DNA from: Candidatus Pullilachnospira intestinigallinarum
GTDB lineage: Bacteria > Bacillota > Clostridia > Lachnospirales > Lachnospiraceae
Reading direction: 5' to 3'
Assembly: GCA_018711275.1 (NCBI GenBank)
Contig: DVIN01000021.1
Span: 1-64,000 of the forward strand
Length of the DNA: 64,000 bases
Part shown: piece after piece, positions 1 to 9,900 of the stretch
Layout: every line of letters begins with the position of its first letter
How positions within the stretch are numbered: position 1 is the stretch's first letter
Notes under the pieces: generated by a model
Told to the model about the DNA's origin: nothing
Seen by the model: only the letters and a program-made list of their open reading frames with translations
Database searches by the model: none
Program-made: the position numbers and the translations under genes

Positions 1-194
1 CCGGTTCCGGCGGGGCTTATTAAAGTGCCTCTATTCTTGGCACTGCCATTCTAGAACTCTCAAAAAAACGGCAGATTGGTACTTCGGGAAGACATACTCA
101 TCTTTTTATTGCAATTCGCGGAAACTCAAGATTATTTCGATGTTTTTCAGGTTCCCCGCGGCGGTGCCTGGCGGGACGGCACCTGTTTTCCGGT
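1..194. other. Left-end intergenic sequence, no gene recognised
   Basis: No convincing coding region is visible in either strand here. A small inverted repeat, AGTGCC (24-29) with GGCACT (39-44), is present but has no clear T-tract. In Bacillus subtilis rpsT lies next to gpr, but no S20 coding sequence is visible in this stretch. Confidence 0.5.
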
Positions 195-223
195 GTATAA
201 AACAGTACGCGTGGGGAAAACTA
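195..223 (+). promoter_or_regulatory. Forespore (sigma-F/sigma-G type) promoter of gpr
   Basis: GTATA at 195-199 and GGGAAAACTA at 214-223, 14 bp apart, fit the B. subtilis forespore consensus GYWTA-N15-GGNRANAHTR at every defined base, with the spacer one base short. It lies about 50 bp upstream of gpr, which in B. subtilis is read by sigma-F and sigma-G. The match is seen in the sequence; use by a sporulation sigma factor is inferred. Confidence 0.7.
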
Positions 224-269
224 TGGAAAAAGCCTCAAAGGCCTGTGGAAAACCGAAAGGAGATTGAAA

Positions 270-1193
270 ATGCTGGGAACGTATCGGGTGCGCACTGATC
301 TTGCCGTGGAGAGCAGAGAAAAGTTTGAAAAAGACAATGTGGAAATTGAGGGGGTGAGCATTCGTGAATCTTATCAGGAAAACAGAGATTTGAAGACCAC
401 CGTGGTGAAAATTGAGACCGAGCAGGGGGCCAGAACCATGGAAAAACCCTGTGGTACCTATATTACCATGGAGGCGCCGAATCTGGTGGTGCCGGATGAA
501 AATTATCACCGGGAGATTTCTCTGGAGCTGGCCCGCCATTTGAAGAAACTCCTGAGACTGGACCGGGAAAAATCTGTTCTGGTGGTGGGGCTGGGAAACC
601 GGGAGATTACTCCGGATGCCCTGGGACCGCGGGTGGTACAGAATCTGAAGATTACCCGCCATATTGTGAAAGAATACGGCACTTCCGGAATGGGGGAAGA
701 ACGGGTGCATCTGGTCAGCAGTCTGGTGCCGGGGGTGATGGCTCAGACGGGAATGGAGACCACGGAGATTATCCGCGGCGTGGTGGAGGAAACCCGCCCG
801 GATGTGGTGATTGCCATAGACGCGCTGGCAGCCCGCAGTACCAGACGCCTCAACTGTACGATTCAGCTGACGGATACAGGGATCAGCCCCGGCTCCGGCG
901 TTTTCAATTTCCGAAACGGACTCAGTGAAGAAACTCTGGGCGTACCGGTGATCGGACTGGGCGTTCCCACCGTGGTGGATGCGGCTACCATTGTCCATGA
1001 CGCCATTGCGGAGGTGTTGGAAAATCTGGAGGAATCAGAGCTGGAAGAATTTCTGGGGGAAGTGGTGACGCCCAGCCTTCACAGCATGTTTGTGACGCCC
1101 AAGGATGTGGATGAAACCCTGAAACTGCTGAGTTTTACTATTTCGGAGGCTATCAATATCGCATTGAACGGGGAAAAAACGGAGGAAGCATAA
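270..1193 (+). CDS. gpr: Germination protease GPR (spore protease)
   Basis: This is an aspartic-like endopeptidase that degrades small acid-soluble spore proteins during germination. The protein (307 aa) begins MLGTYRVRTDLAVES, the family's typical N-terminus, where the zymogen is trimmed, and carries the conserved VVGLGNREITPDALGPRV block and a GGVFNFRNG-like region (GSGVFNFRNG). A TTG at 264 is in frame, but the ATG at 270 sits 7 bases after AAGGAG (257-262) and is preferred. A forespore-type promoter lies upstream. spoIIP follows after 130 bp, as in B. subtilis, so this is part of the conserved gpr-spoIIP-lepA block. Length is slightly below the 330-370 aa usual in Bacillus. Confidence 0.95.
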   Translation: MLGTYRVRTDLAVESREKFEKDNVEIEGVSIRESYQENRDLKTTVVKIETEQGARTMEKPCGTYITMEAPNLVVPDENYHREISLELARHLKKLLRLDREKSVLVVGLGNREITPDALGPRVVQNLKITRHIVKEYGTSGMGEERVHLVSSLVPGVMAQTGMETTEIIRGVVEETRPDVVIAIDALAARSTRRLNCTIQLTDTGISPGSGVFNFRNGLSEETLGVPVIGLGVPTVVDAATIVHDAIAEVLENLEESELEEFLGEVVTPSLHSMFVTPKDVDETLKLLSFTISEAINIALNGEKTEEA

Positions 1194-1216
1194 ACGGACA
1201 GGGCTTCTCATATACT
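1188..1216 (+). promoter_or_regulatory. Mother-cell (sigma-E type) promoter candidate for spoIIP
   Basis: GCATAAA (1188-1194), a 14-bp spacer and CATATACT (1209-1216) resemble the B. subtilis sigma-E pattern KMATATT-N14-CATACAMT; the -10 has one mismatch in eight. The -35 overlaps the gpr stop codon. Expression of spoIIP under sigma-E is known in B. subtilis. Assignment here is inferred. Confidence 0.5.
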
Positions 1217-1323
1217 CTTATATCAGGTGTGGGACGACTTCCTGTGATGGCGCCGGACAGGAGCAGGAATACACCCGGCAGACAGGGCGAAAACAGGACA
1301 TCCCTTCAGAGGAGAGAAAAAGT

Positions 1324-2787
1324 ATGGGGAAAATGGACAGAATTATCCGGGACGTACTCTGGGCGGCGGCAGTTTGCCTGGCGGGGTATCTGGCCGGAAG
1401 AGGGTATATGGCACTTCGGGATCATCCCTCCAGCCAGGCGGAAAAACTGATGGAGCAGGCATATCAGACCGTAGGGGAAGCGGCGGTACGCAGCTGGCTG
1501 CCGGGCTGTCTTTACCAGGAAGGAGAGGAAAGTCAGTTCCTTCTGGCCGGTATATGGGAAAATGTGGAAGAACATTTTCCCCTTTTTACATATTTAAAGG
1601 AACAGGAAACCGTGGAACCTGTGGTGGAGGATGAGAGCACCAGACACGATATCATTGCGAAAAACGGCGATACCATCACAGACCGGATTCTGGCGGAAAA
1701 TCAGGGCCAGGCGGTGGAAGAGGAAAATCAGGCTGCCCGGGATGAGAAAACCGAGGGGGAAACGGCAGGGGAAACATCCGGCCCGGAGGCATCTTCCGAC
1801 TCCGAAACACCGGATACCTCCGGACAGGAGGGGGAGGATGCCGGTTCCAACGAGTCTGCCGGGACAGAGGAGGCAGGAGAGGAGACTTCCGGCGGGGAGT
1901 CGGGAGGAGCATCCGGGGAAGACGCTGCGGGAGAAAATTCTTCAGAAGGGGAAACGGCGGCGGACGGCAGAGAGATGCCGGCCTGGACGACGGCGGTGGA
2001 AACCTCGCCGGTCAAGGATCTGTCCATGGAACAGCTCAGTGATTTTAATTACCTGCTGAATAATTTCTTTGTGGTGGATCCCAATACCACCATCGACAGC
2101 AGTCAGATGAGCGCTGACCAGCTTTTGAATGATGATCTGAAAATCACAGGGGACAACGCCAGTCCTCAGATCCTGATTTATCACACCCACTCCCAGGAAG
2201 GGTTTGCAGATTCTGTGGAAGGGGACGAAAATACCAGCGTTATCGGCGTGGGAAATTATCTGGAGTCCATTCTGCGGGACGTATTTGGCTATAATGTGAT
2301 TCACCTGAAAAACACCTTTGATGTGGTGGACGGCCAGATCGACCGCAGCGCCGCCTATAACTATGCTCAGCCGGTGGTGCAGCAGGTGCTGGATGAAAAT
2401 CCTTCCATTGAGGTGGTCATCGATCTGCACCGGGACGGGGTGCCTGAGGATACCCGCTTGGTCACAGAAATCAACGGCAAGCCCACCGCTCAGGTGATGT
2501 ATTTCAACGGACTCAGCTATACGGTGAATAATGGAACGCTGGATTCGCTGCCGAATCCGTATATTGCCGACAATCTGGCATTTTCTTTTCAGCTCTCTTA
2601 TATGGCAGCCAGATACTATCCCAAGTTTACCAGATGTATTTATCTGAAGGGCTATCGTTATAATCTGCATATGAGACCCCGATCAATTCTTCTGGAGGTG
2701 GGCGCCCAGACCAATACGGTACAGGAGGCCATGAATGCCATGGAGCCGTTTAGTGTGATTTTAAATAAAGTACTAAAAGGAGAATGA
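1324..2787 (+). CDS. spoIIP: Stage II sporulation protein P (SpoIIP)
   Basis: SpoIIP is a peptidoglycan amidase/endopeptidase of the mother-cell engulfment machinery (the DMP complex with SpoIID and SpoIIM). The 487-aa protein has an N-terminal membrane anchor (about residues 8-26), a long acidic low-complexity linker rich in Glu, Gly, Ser and Thr (about 130-225), then the catalytic domain. In that domain YHTHSQE (H287, H289, E292) and DLHRDG (H369) are the expected metal and catalytic residues, and RSILLEVGAQTN follows near the end. A GAGGAGAG ribosome site precedes the ATG. The linker is unusually long; B. subtilis SpoIIP is about 400 aa. It sits between gpr and lepA, as in B. subtilis. Confidence 0.95.
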   Translation: MGKMDRIIRDVLWAAAVCLAGYLAGRGYMALRDHPSSQAEKLMEQAYQTVGEAAVRSWLPGCLYQEGEESQFLLAGIWENVEEHFPLFTYLKEQETVEPVVEDESTRHDIIAKNGDTITDRILAENQGQAVEEENQAARDEKTEGETAGETSGPEASSDSETPDTSGQEGEDAGSNESAGTEEAGEETSGGESGGASGEDAAGENSSEGETAADGREMPAWTTAVETSPVKDLSMEQLSDFNYLLNNFFVVDPNTTIDSSQMSADQLLNDDLKITGDNASPQILIYHTHSQEGFADSVEGDENTSVIGVGNYLESILRDVFGYNVIHLKNTFDVVDGQIDRSAAYNYAQPVVQQVLDENPSIEVVIDLHRDGVPEDTRLVTEINGKPTAQVMYFNGLSYTVNNGTLDSLPNPYIADNLAFSFQLSYMAARYYPKFTRCIYLKGYRYNLHMRPRSILLEVGAQTNTVQEAMNAMEPFSVILNKVLKGE

Positions 2788-2813
2788 CAAATCCGGTTCA
2801 TCTGTGTTACAAT
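2784..2813 (+). promoter_or_regulatory. Sigma-A-type promoter for lepA
   Basis: ATGACA (2784-2789), an 18-bp spacer and TACAAT (2808-2813), preceded by TG one base earlier (extended -10). It starts at the spoIIP stop codon and would give a leader of about 130 nt before lepA. Confidence 0.55.
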
Positions 2814-2834
2814 GAGCGTTAGCGGGAAATTGTC

Positions 2835-2886
2835 CTGCTTTTTTGAAGTTCAAGAGGCATTCGGCGCTGCCGGGCCAAAAAAGCAG
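2835..2886 (+). repeat. Perfect 10-bp inverted repeat in the lepA leader
   Basis: CTGCTTTTTT at 2835-2844 is the exact reverse complement of AAAAAAGCAG at 2877-2886, with 32 bases between. It would form a hairpin in the lepA 5' leader. There is no T-tract after it, so it is not a standard terminator. Function unknown. Confidence 0.5.
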
Positions 2887-2949
2887 CTGCGGAACCGATA
2901 AACCGGAGAGTGGCTGAAATATACCAAGAAATAGTCAGGAGGAACGAAA

Positions 2950-4764
<1,815 letters not shown>

Positions 4765-4858
4765 TTTTTGCCGCACCGCTTTGGGGAAAAGATTTCCGTA
4801 CCTTCTGACGGCAGATGGGTGTTGACCGGGAAATGAATTTTCACGGAGGACGGATGAT

Positions 4859-5500
4859 ATGAGAAAAGAGATTGACGTTAACAATTGGAGCAGAAAGCAG
4901 CATTTTGCATATTACTCAAAGATATCGACACCCCATTACTGCGTTGCTTTTAACATTGACATCACAAATTTGCTGCGTTTTACAAGGGAGCATCATATTT
5001 CATTCTATTATTCCCTGATTTATCTGTGTACGCAGTCGCTGAACTCCATCGACGAATTTCTTCTGGAGATTGAGGATAACAGGGTGTACAGAGTCGACCG
5101 GCGGGTACCCTGCTTTACGGACCTGAAAAAGGGAGCCACGGAGTTTCATATGGTAACCCTTCCGTGCGAAGGGGATATCGCGGAATTTGCCGCCGCTGCC
5201 CGCAGGGAGAGCATGGAGCATCCGCAGACTCCGGAGGCGATGGACCGGTCCGGAGAGCCAAAGATCATTTATTCCTGTATTCCATGGGCTGACATCACCA
5301 TGTGCTCCAATGAGCGGGATTACAGCGATCCAAAGCTGAAGGATGATACCGCGCCGATTCTGGTGTGGGGAAAATACACGGAGCATGACGGCAGATATCT
5401 CATCAATATGACGCTGGATGTGAATCACCGGCTGATCGACGGATACTTTGTTGGTATGTTTGTGCAGAAGCTGGAAGAAATGATTGCAAATCTGGAGTAA
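4859..5500 (+). CDS. Chloramphenicol acetyltransferase-like protein
   Basis: The 213-aa protein has the fold and length of trimeric CAT enzymes, which transfer acetyl from acetyl-CoA. The general-base histidine motif appears as NHRLIDGY (H190, D194, G195), matching the HHxxxDG signature except that the first His is Asn. The N-terminal NWSRKQHFAYYSKI and IPWADI segments are also CAT-like. GGAGGA at 4845-4850 supports the ATG at 4859. Many genomic CAT-family proteins do not give chloramphenicol resistance, so the substrate is open. It is the first gene of the block inserted between lepA and hemW and is followed by its own terminator. Confidence 0.8.
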   Translation: MRKEIDVNNWSRKQHFAYYSKISTPHYCVAFNIDITNLLRFTREHHISFYYSLIYLCTQSLNSIDEFLLEIEDNRVYRVDRRVPCFTDLKKGATEFHMVTLPCEGDIAEFAAAARRESMEHPQTPEAMDRSGEPKIIYSCIPWADITMCSNERDYSDPKLKDDTAPILVWGKYTEHDGRYLINMTLDVNHRLIDGYFVGMFVQKLEEMIANLE

Positions 5501-5514
5501 ATGGTTCTGAATGA

Positions 5515-5545
5515 GCCGTCCCGAATTACCGGGGCGGCTTTTTTT
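5515..5545 (+). terminator. Intrinsic terminator after the CAT-like gene
   Basis: A 9-bp stem (5515-5523 with 5530-5538, one G-U pair) and six-base loop are followed by seven T residues. It separates the CAT-like gene from the recombinase gene. Confidence 0.9.
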
Positions 5546-5556
5546 GAAAGCCTCTT

Positions 5557-5593
5557 CTTATAATCGGGTATACTATAACTGACCAATTATAAG
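5557..5593. promoter_or_regulatory. Inverted repeat in the recombinase promoter region
   Basis: CTTATAAT (5557-5564) and ATTATAAG (5586-5593) are perfect 8-bp inverted repeats around TATACTATAAC, which may contain the -10 element. A GGAGG ribosome site follows immediately. The arrangement suggests a regulator site over the promoter, possibly autoregulation; this is inference. Confidence 0.4.
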
Positions 5594-5609
5594 ACGGAGG
5601 AAATAAAAA

Positions 5610-6449
5610 ATGGAACTGAGAATTCTGACACAAACAGATATCGGTAAATTCAGGAATTACCTGCAGGAAGATGAAAAAAGTAAAGCAACCGTGGAAAAAT
5701 ATCTCCGGGACGCACGGGCATTTCTGGTTTATGCAGGAGAGAAAGTCGTGACAAAGGCCCTGGTGATTCAATATAAAGAGTATCTGATAGAAAAATCTTA
5801 CGCGGTACGGTCTGTCAATTCCATGCTGGCCAGTATCAACAGCCTTCTGGGATTTCTCGGGTGGGAAGACTGTCGTGTAAAAGCCCTGAAAATGCAGCGG
5901 GAGATTTACTGTGCGGAGGAAAAAGAACTGACCAGGGAGGAATATTTTCGCCTTCTGGAGGCTTCTGCCAGACATCCGCGGCTGCATCTGATCCTGCAAG
6001 CCATCTGCGGTACCGGCATCCGGATTTCAGAACTGAAATATTTTACTGTGGAGGCGGCAAGAAGAGGAGAAATCACTGTCTCCTGCAAAGGGAAGAACCG
6101 GACGATACTGCTGCCAGGCCTGCTGTGCAGACGGCTGCTGGCCTATGTGGAAAAAGAAGGGATTGCTTCCGGCATGATTTTTGTCACCCGCAGGGGAAAT
6201 CCGGTGAATCGCAGCAATATCTGGGCGCAGATGAAAGGCCTGTGCCGGGAAGCAGGTGTAAAGGAAAGCAAAATTTTTCCTCATAATCTCCGGAAGCTGT
6301 TCGCCCGCACTTTTTATGGAATTGAAAAAGACATCGCCCGTCTGGCCGATATTCTTGGCCACAGCAGCATCAATACCACCCGGATCTATATTGTCAGCAC
6401 AGGCACTGAACACCGGAAAAAAATAGAATGTCTGGGATTGGTGGTGTAA
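5610..6449 (+). CDS. Tyrosine recombinase, probable invertase of the adjacent DNA switch
   Basis: This is a complete tyrosine-family site-specific recombinase (279 aa) with an N-terminal SAM-like core-binding domain (about 10-95) and a catalytic domain. The catalytic residues are visible: R138 (GTGIRISEL), K160 (CKGKN), H225 and R228 (HNLR), H251 (LGHSS) and nucleophile Y260 (RIYI). It is short, like XerC/D and FimB/E-type or RecV-type invertases, and lacks the N-terminal arm-binding domain of large integrases. It ends 14 bp before the left 24-bp inverted repeat of an invertible segment facing a pilus operon, so inversion of that segment is its likely job. An integrase of a lost element is the alternative. 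Confidence 0.9.
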   Translation: MELRILTQTDIGKFRNYLQEDEKSKATVEKYLRDARAFLVYAGEKVVTKALVIQYKEYLIEKSYAVRSVNSMLASINSLLGFLGWEDCRVKALKMQREIYCAEEKELTREEYFRLLEASARHPRLHLILQAICGTGIRISELKYFTVEAARRGEITVSCKGKNRTILLPGLLCRRLLAYVEKEGIASGMIFVTRRGNPVNRSNIWAQMKGLCREAGVKESKIFPHNLRKLFARTFYGIEKDIARLADILGHSSINTTRIYIVSTGTEHRKKIECLGLVV

Positions 6450-6463
6450 AAGAGCATAAAAAA

Positions 6464-6487
6464 ACTACATAATTTCTATTATGTAGT
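6464..6487 (+). repeat. Left inverted repeat (recombination site) of the switch
   Basis: Two 10-bp palindromic arms, ACTACATAAT and ATTATGTAGT, flank the asymmetric core TTCT. This is the typical form of a core site for a tyrosine recombinase: two inverted binding arms around a short crossover region. It pairs with the site at 6800-6823. Confidence 0.85.
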
Positions 6488-6529
6488 AAAAATCTGCTTA
6501 TTGCCGTCTTCTTTAAATTTACATATGAA

Positions 6530-6558
6530 ATTTTACCACGGGGAAATGAAAAAATCAA
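6530..6558 (-). promoter_or_regulatory. Strong sigma-A promoter inside the invertible segment
   Basis: Read leftward: TTGATT (6558-6553), 17-bp spacer, TAAAAT (6535-6530), with TGG just before the -10 (extended -10). In this orientation it fires through the left repeat and antisense into the recombinase gene. After inversion it would drive the adhesin-pilin-sortase operon. No promoter of similar quality points rightward in the segment or in 6824-6900. Confidence 0.75.
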
Positions 6559-6576
6559 GTTTTCCGTGCATTTCCC
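6541..6576. promoter_or_regulatory. Inverted repeat overlapping the switch promoter
   Basis: GGGAAATG (6541-6548) and CATTTCCC (6569-6576) are exact 8-bp inverted repeats separated by 20 bp. They span the spacer and -35 of the leftward promoter. A regulator operator is possible; the binder is unknown. Confidence 0.4.
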
Positions 6577-6676
6577 AGAAGAAAAAAGGGTCCGCCTTCC
6601 AGGAAAAACGCAAAGAAATATCTGACAATTCAAATTCTTTTTTGAGAAAACAGAATAAAAGAGCAGGACAAGAAAA

Positions 6677-6722
6677 CCTTCCGGATTTTTCCACTGAAAA
6701 ATGCGGAGGGCTTTTCTTTTTT
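6677..6722 (+). terminator. Intrinsic terminator inside the invertible segment
   Basis: Arms 6677-6690 and 6697-6710 pair over 13 of 14 positions around the loop CCACTG and are followed by CTTTTCTTTTTT. In this orientation it stops read-through from the recombinase gene into the pilus operon. A weaker T-rich run on the other side (TTTTCTT on the minus strand) means it may act both ways. Confidence 0.85.
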
Positions 6723-6799
6723 GGGGTGCTTTGTCATCCCATATTTCTTTGATTTATCTGCGGTTTTCCGCCGGAGGCAAATGTCGGCCGCCTTTTCAT

Positions 6800-6823
6800 A
6801 CTACATAATAGAAATTATGTGGT
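6800..6823 (-). repeat. Right inverted repeat (recombination site) of the switch
   Basis: Arms ACTACATAAT and ATTATGTGGT flank core AGAA, the reverse complement of the left site with one base changed. The core asymmetry is opposite to the left site, so recombination between the two would invert, not delete, the intervening DNA. Confidence 0.85.
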
Positions 6824-6900
6824 ATGAGCGCCTGTCGTGCGGTTATCCCAGTGGATCCGGACGGCGGGGAATATTGAGGCAGGGAGGTTGGTAAAGATTC

Positions 6901-9900
6901 ATGAAGAATAAAAATCTGAACAGGGCCGGACGCAGGGCCCGCACCTGCGGAAGAAGTTCCCGGTGGAAAAAAGCGATTGCCTGTCTGGCCGCGGCAGCGT
7001 TGCTGGGTACCGCGTATCCTTCGGAATTTCTGGCCGAGGCAAAGGGCGCACAGGAAGAAACGCCTGCGCAGGAAAATTTGCCGGAAATCACTCCTTCGGC
7101 GGAGGTCTCCGGGACGCCCACACCGGCGCCTCAGGAAGAGATATCCAGCGGAGGGGAGGAAACTTCCCACATCCATACGAAGGAATGTTATGACGGGGAA
7201 GGCAGCCTGATCTGTGGTAATGGCACAGAGGAAGCGGATGGAAACATACCGGGAGAGCCGGGAGACTCATCCGGGCAGCAGGAAACTCCGGAACAGGAAG
7301 GCACGGAAGAAACCGGAAACGGACCGGTGAACACGATTCCCGATGAACCGGAGATCACAGACCAGGAGGAAGGCGAAAGCACGGACACACCGGACGGTCA
7401 GGAAAATTCGGAACAGAATCCGGTGGGCGATCAGGGAAAAAAGGAGCAGAATCCGGCAGATGCAGCAGCCCAAACGGTCAGTCTGGATGAAACACTTTCC
7501 TATGAGAATGATATTTTCTCAGCAGAAATTACGGTGAAAGGTGAGACGGAAGTTGTCTGGCAGCAGGATGAGACAGAGTCCGTAGAACCTGCCGCAGAAG
7601 AGCAGCCGACCGCTCCTGAAGGAGAACTGGAACTGGAGGCTGTGCCGCAGCAGGATGGTCAGCCGGAGTATGAGGCGGTGGAGAACTTCGCCAGAGAGAA
7701 CGGATCCGAAGAAGAGGATATTCTTGATATTACCGTGCTGGATCTGAATTTTACATACGGCGGACAGCCGTTGGATGTTTCCGGCTGCGAGATTACGGCA
7801 GAGATTACTCCTTCGGATCTGGTGCAGCAGGCGGCCAATGAAATCGAGACCGCGTCCGATGCGGCGGAGGAAGCGCAGGCAGGTGTAGAGCTGACCGCAG
7901 TGACGGAGCACGAGGGACAAACGGAAGAACTGGACAGCGTGATGGTGGAAAAAGGACAGGAAACCATGCCGGTCATGACGGTGGCGCTCAATGCCGCAAG
8001 CCCCATGCTGCAGGTGGTGACCAGAACCGCGTTGAATCCGACATTTACGGTGCAGTACTACGCGAACCTGGAAGTGACGGACAGAGACGATGGAGGATAT
8101 CTGGAGATTCTCAATACCGATAACGGAGGGAATAACCAGGGCGGAAAGCTTCCCACCAATGGAGGCAATACGCCGACGACAGGTCTGTACCTTGTTGATG
8201 CCGGCAACGGCAAGCGTGAGATCCGAACCCATATGGAACTCACCGAGCTCTACACCGCCAATGAGTATGACTACTTCAGTGCGCCCAGTTTACCCTATGT
8301 GAACATTTTCCGTGATAACGGCAACTATACGGCTAACGAGGTGTGGGTGCTGAAGGAAGGAAAAGATGCGTCGAGTACCAATGAGGAAGACTGGGAGGTA
8401 CACAAGGGCATCGTGGGAGCGACGGAGCTCCACTTCACCAACAACCCGGACAAGGCCAGTGAGCCGAACACGATTCTCATCAAGGAGGGAACGGTCATCC
8501 GGTTGGTAGCCAACCAGACGGAAAGCGCTTATGACAATGCGGCCACGTTCTACGACTACGATATCACAGACGACGGTAAAACAACATGGGATGGAACGAA
8601 CGGATCGCACGGTATCAACAGCGGCAGCAACTATACCGGCTCCGGCGCTAAACTGGCATTCGGAAATGCCAACAGCGGAACGGGACTTCACAATGAATCC
8701 TGGAACGGCAATACTCTCAACCAGTATAACCATTCCGGCGGCGGATTGCAGGGCTGTACTTTCGGTCTGGTGACCGGACTGGACAGTGAGGGGCATATTC
8801 AATATGCAAGTGGCGTCGACGCCCCGAATCTTTTCGACGACGGATCCGCAACCGGTAAGAGTACCTATACCGACTGGTCTCTGGGATTTAATCGTTCCGG
8901 CGATACTTATACCTTAAGTTCGGTAAACGGAGCGGATCTGGACGGGCTGGAATACTTTAACAACCCTCAGACTCCCGGAAAGGATCCTTATACCCATATC
9001 TGGACCAATAACTTCTGGCCGATGGACGGGAGACCCGGCATGGATGGTCTTACCGGTAAATATGATGCTCGTGGAGAATATTCCGGTTTTGATGGCGTTA
9101 AACTTTTCCCGACCAGCGATGACGGTCTCGCTCACAATAACATGTTCGGCATGCAGTACAGTGTCGAGTTTGAACTGACGGAGGACTATGTGGGTCCGCT
9201 GGAGTATTACTTCTTCGGTGATGACGATATGTGGGTATTTCTGGACGGCCGTCTTGTCTGCGACATCGGCGGTGTACACAGTTCGGTGGGGGCGTATGTA
9301 AATCTGTGGGACTATATCGCCAAAGGTGACGCGGGCAAACATACACTGAAATTTTACTACACCGAGCGAGGCCTTTCCGGCTCTACCTGCTACATGCAGT
9401 TCACACTGCCGTCGGTTTCCTCTGTGCCGCCGACCTATCAGAACGGTCAGCTGAAGATTCAGAAGGAAGTTGTGGGCGACGCGGATCCCAATACAGAGTT
9501 CAGTTTTGATATCAGCATCTGGTCGGATGACGGATCGGCACAGGGTTCTGATTACTCCATCGCCCGGTACACTCCGGATGGCCAGCACATTGAGAGTTCG
9601 CTGTTAAGCGACGGAAAAGGCACCTTCAAGCTCAAGGCAGACGAGTATGTGATTATCGATTACCTGCAGCACGGGACCCATTATACCATTAAAGAAACCA
9701 ATGCAGAGGGCTTTTCAGTCAGCAATACCATCGACAATGGAAATTCCAATCAGTCTGCGGAGGTGACCGGTACGACGCCGGTTGGAAAGAACAGTATCGT
9801 TATTTTCACCAATACCTGTACCCCCAGGCTTCCGAATACCGGAGGGCCGGGCACGACTGCCTGTGTGTTCGGAGGGATTCTCCTGATGGGACTGGCGTAC

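Larger units (their letters stand above)
6464..6823. mobile_element. Putative invertible DNA segment (phase-variation switch)
   Basis: A 360-bp segment is bounded by 24-bp inverted repeats (6464-6487 and 6800-6823) that match at 23 of 24 positions. Inside are one strong leftward promoter, an 8-bp inverted repeat around its -35, and a rightward intrinsic terminator. No gene is evident inside. It lies between a tyrosine recombinase and the first pilus gene. In the orientation shown the promoter points away from the pilus genes (OFF). After inversion transcription would start near 6763, about 138 bp before the adhesin ATG. The structure is seen; inversion is inferred. Confidence 0.82.

Noticed and set aside
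1631-2059. Open frames in other registers over the spoIIP linker
   Set aside because: They arise from the repetitive GC-rich linker of spoIIP and have no ribosome sites.
6464-6487. The 24-bp palindrome read as a terminator of the recombinase gene
   Set aside because: The stem is AT-rich with no following T-run, and the near-identical inverted copy at 6800-6823 is better explained as a pair of recombination sites.
6731-6759. Rightward promoter inside the invertible segment (TTGTCA, 17 bp, TTATCT)
   Set aside because: The -35 is fair but the -10 matches consensus at only two of six bases, far weaker than the leftward promoter; so the pilus operon is judged OFF in this orientation.
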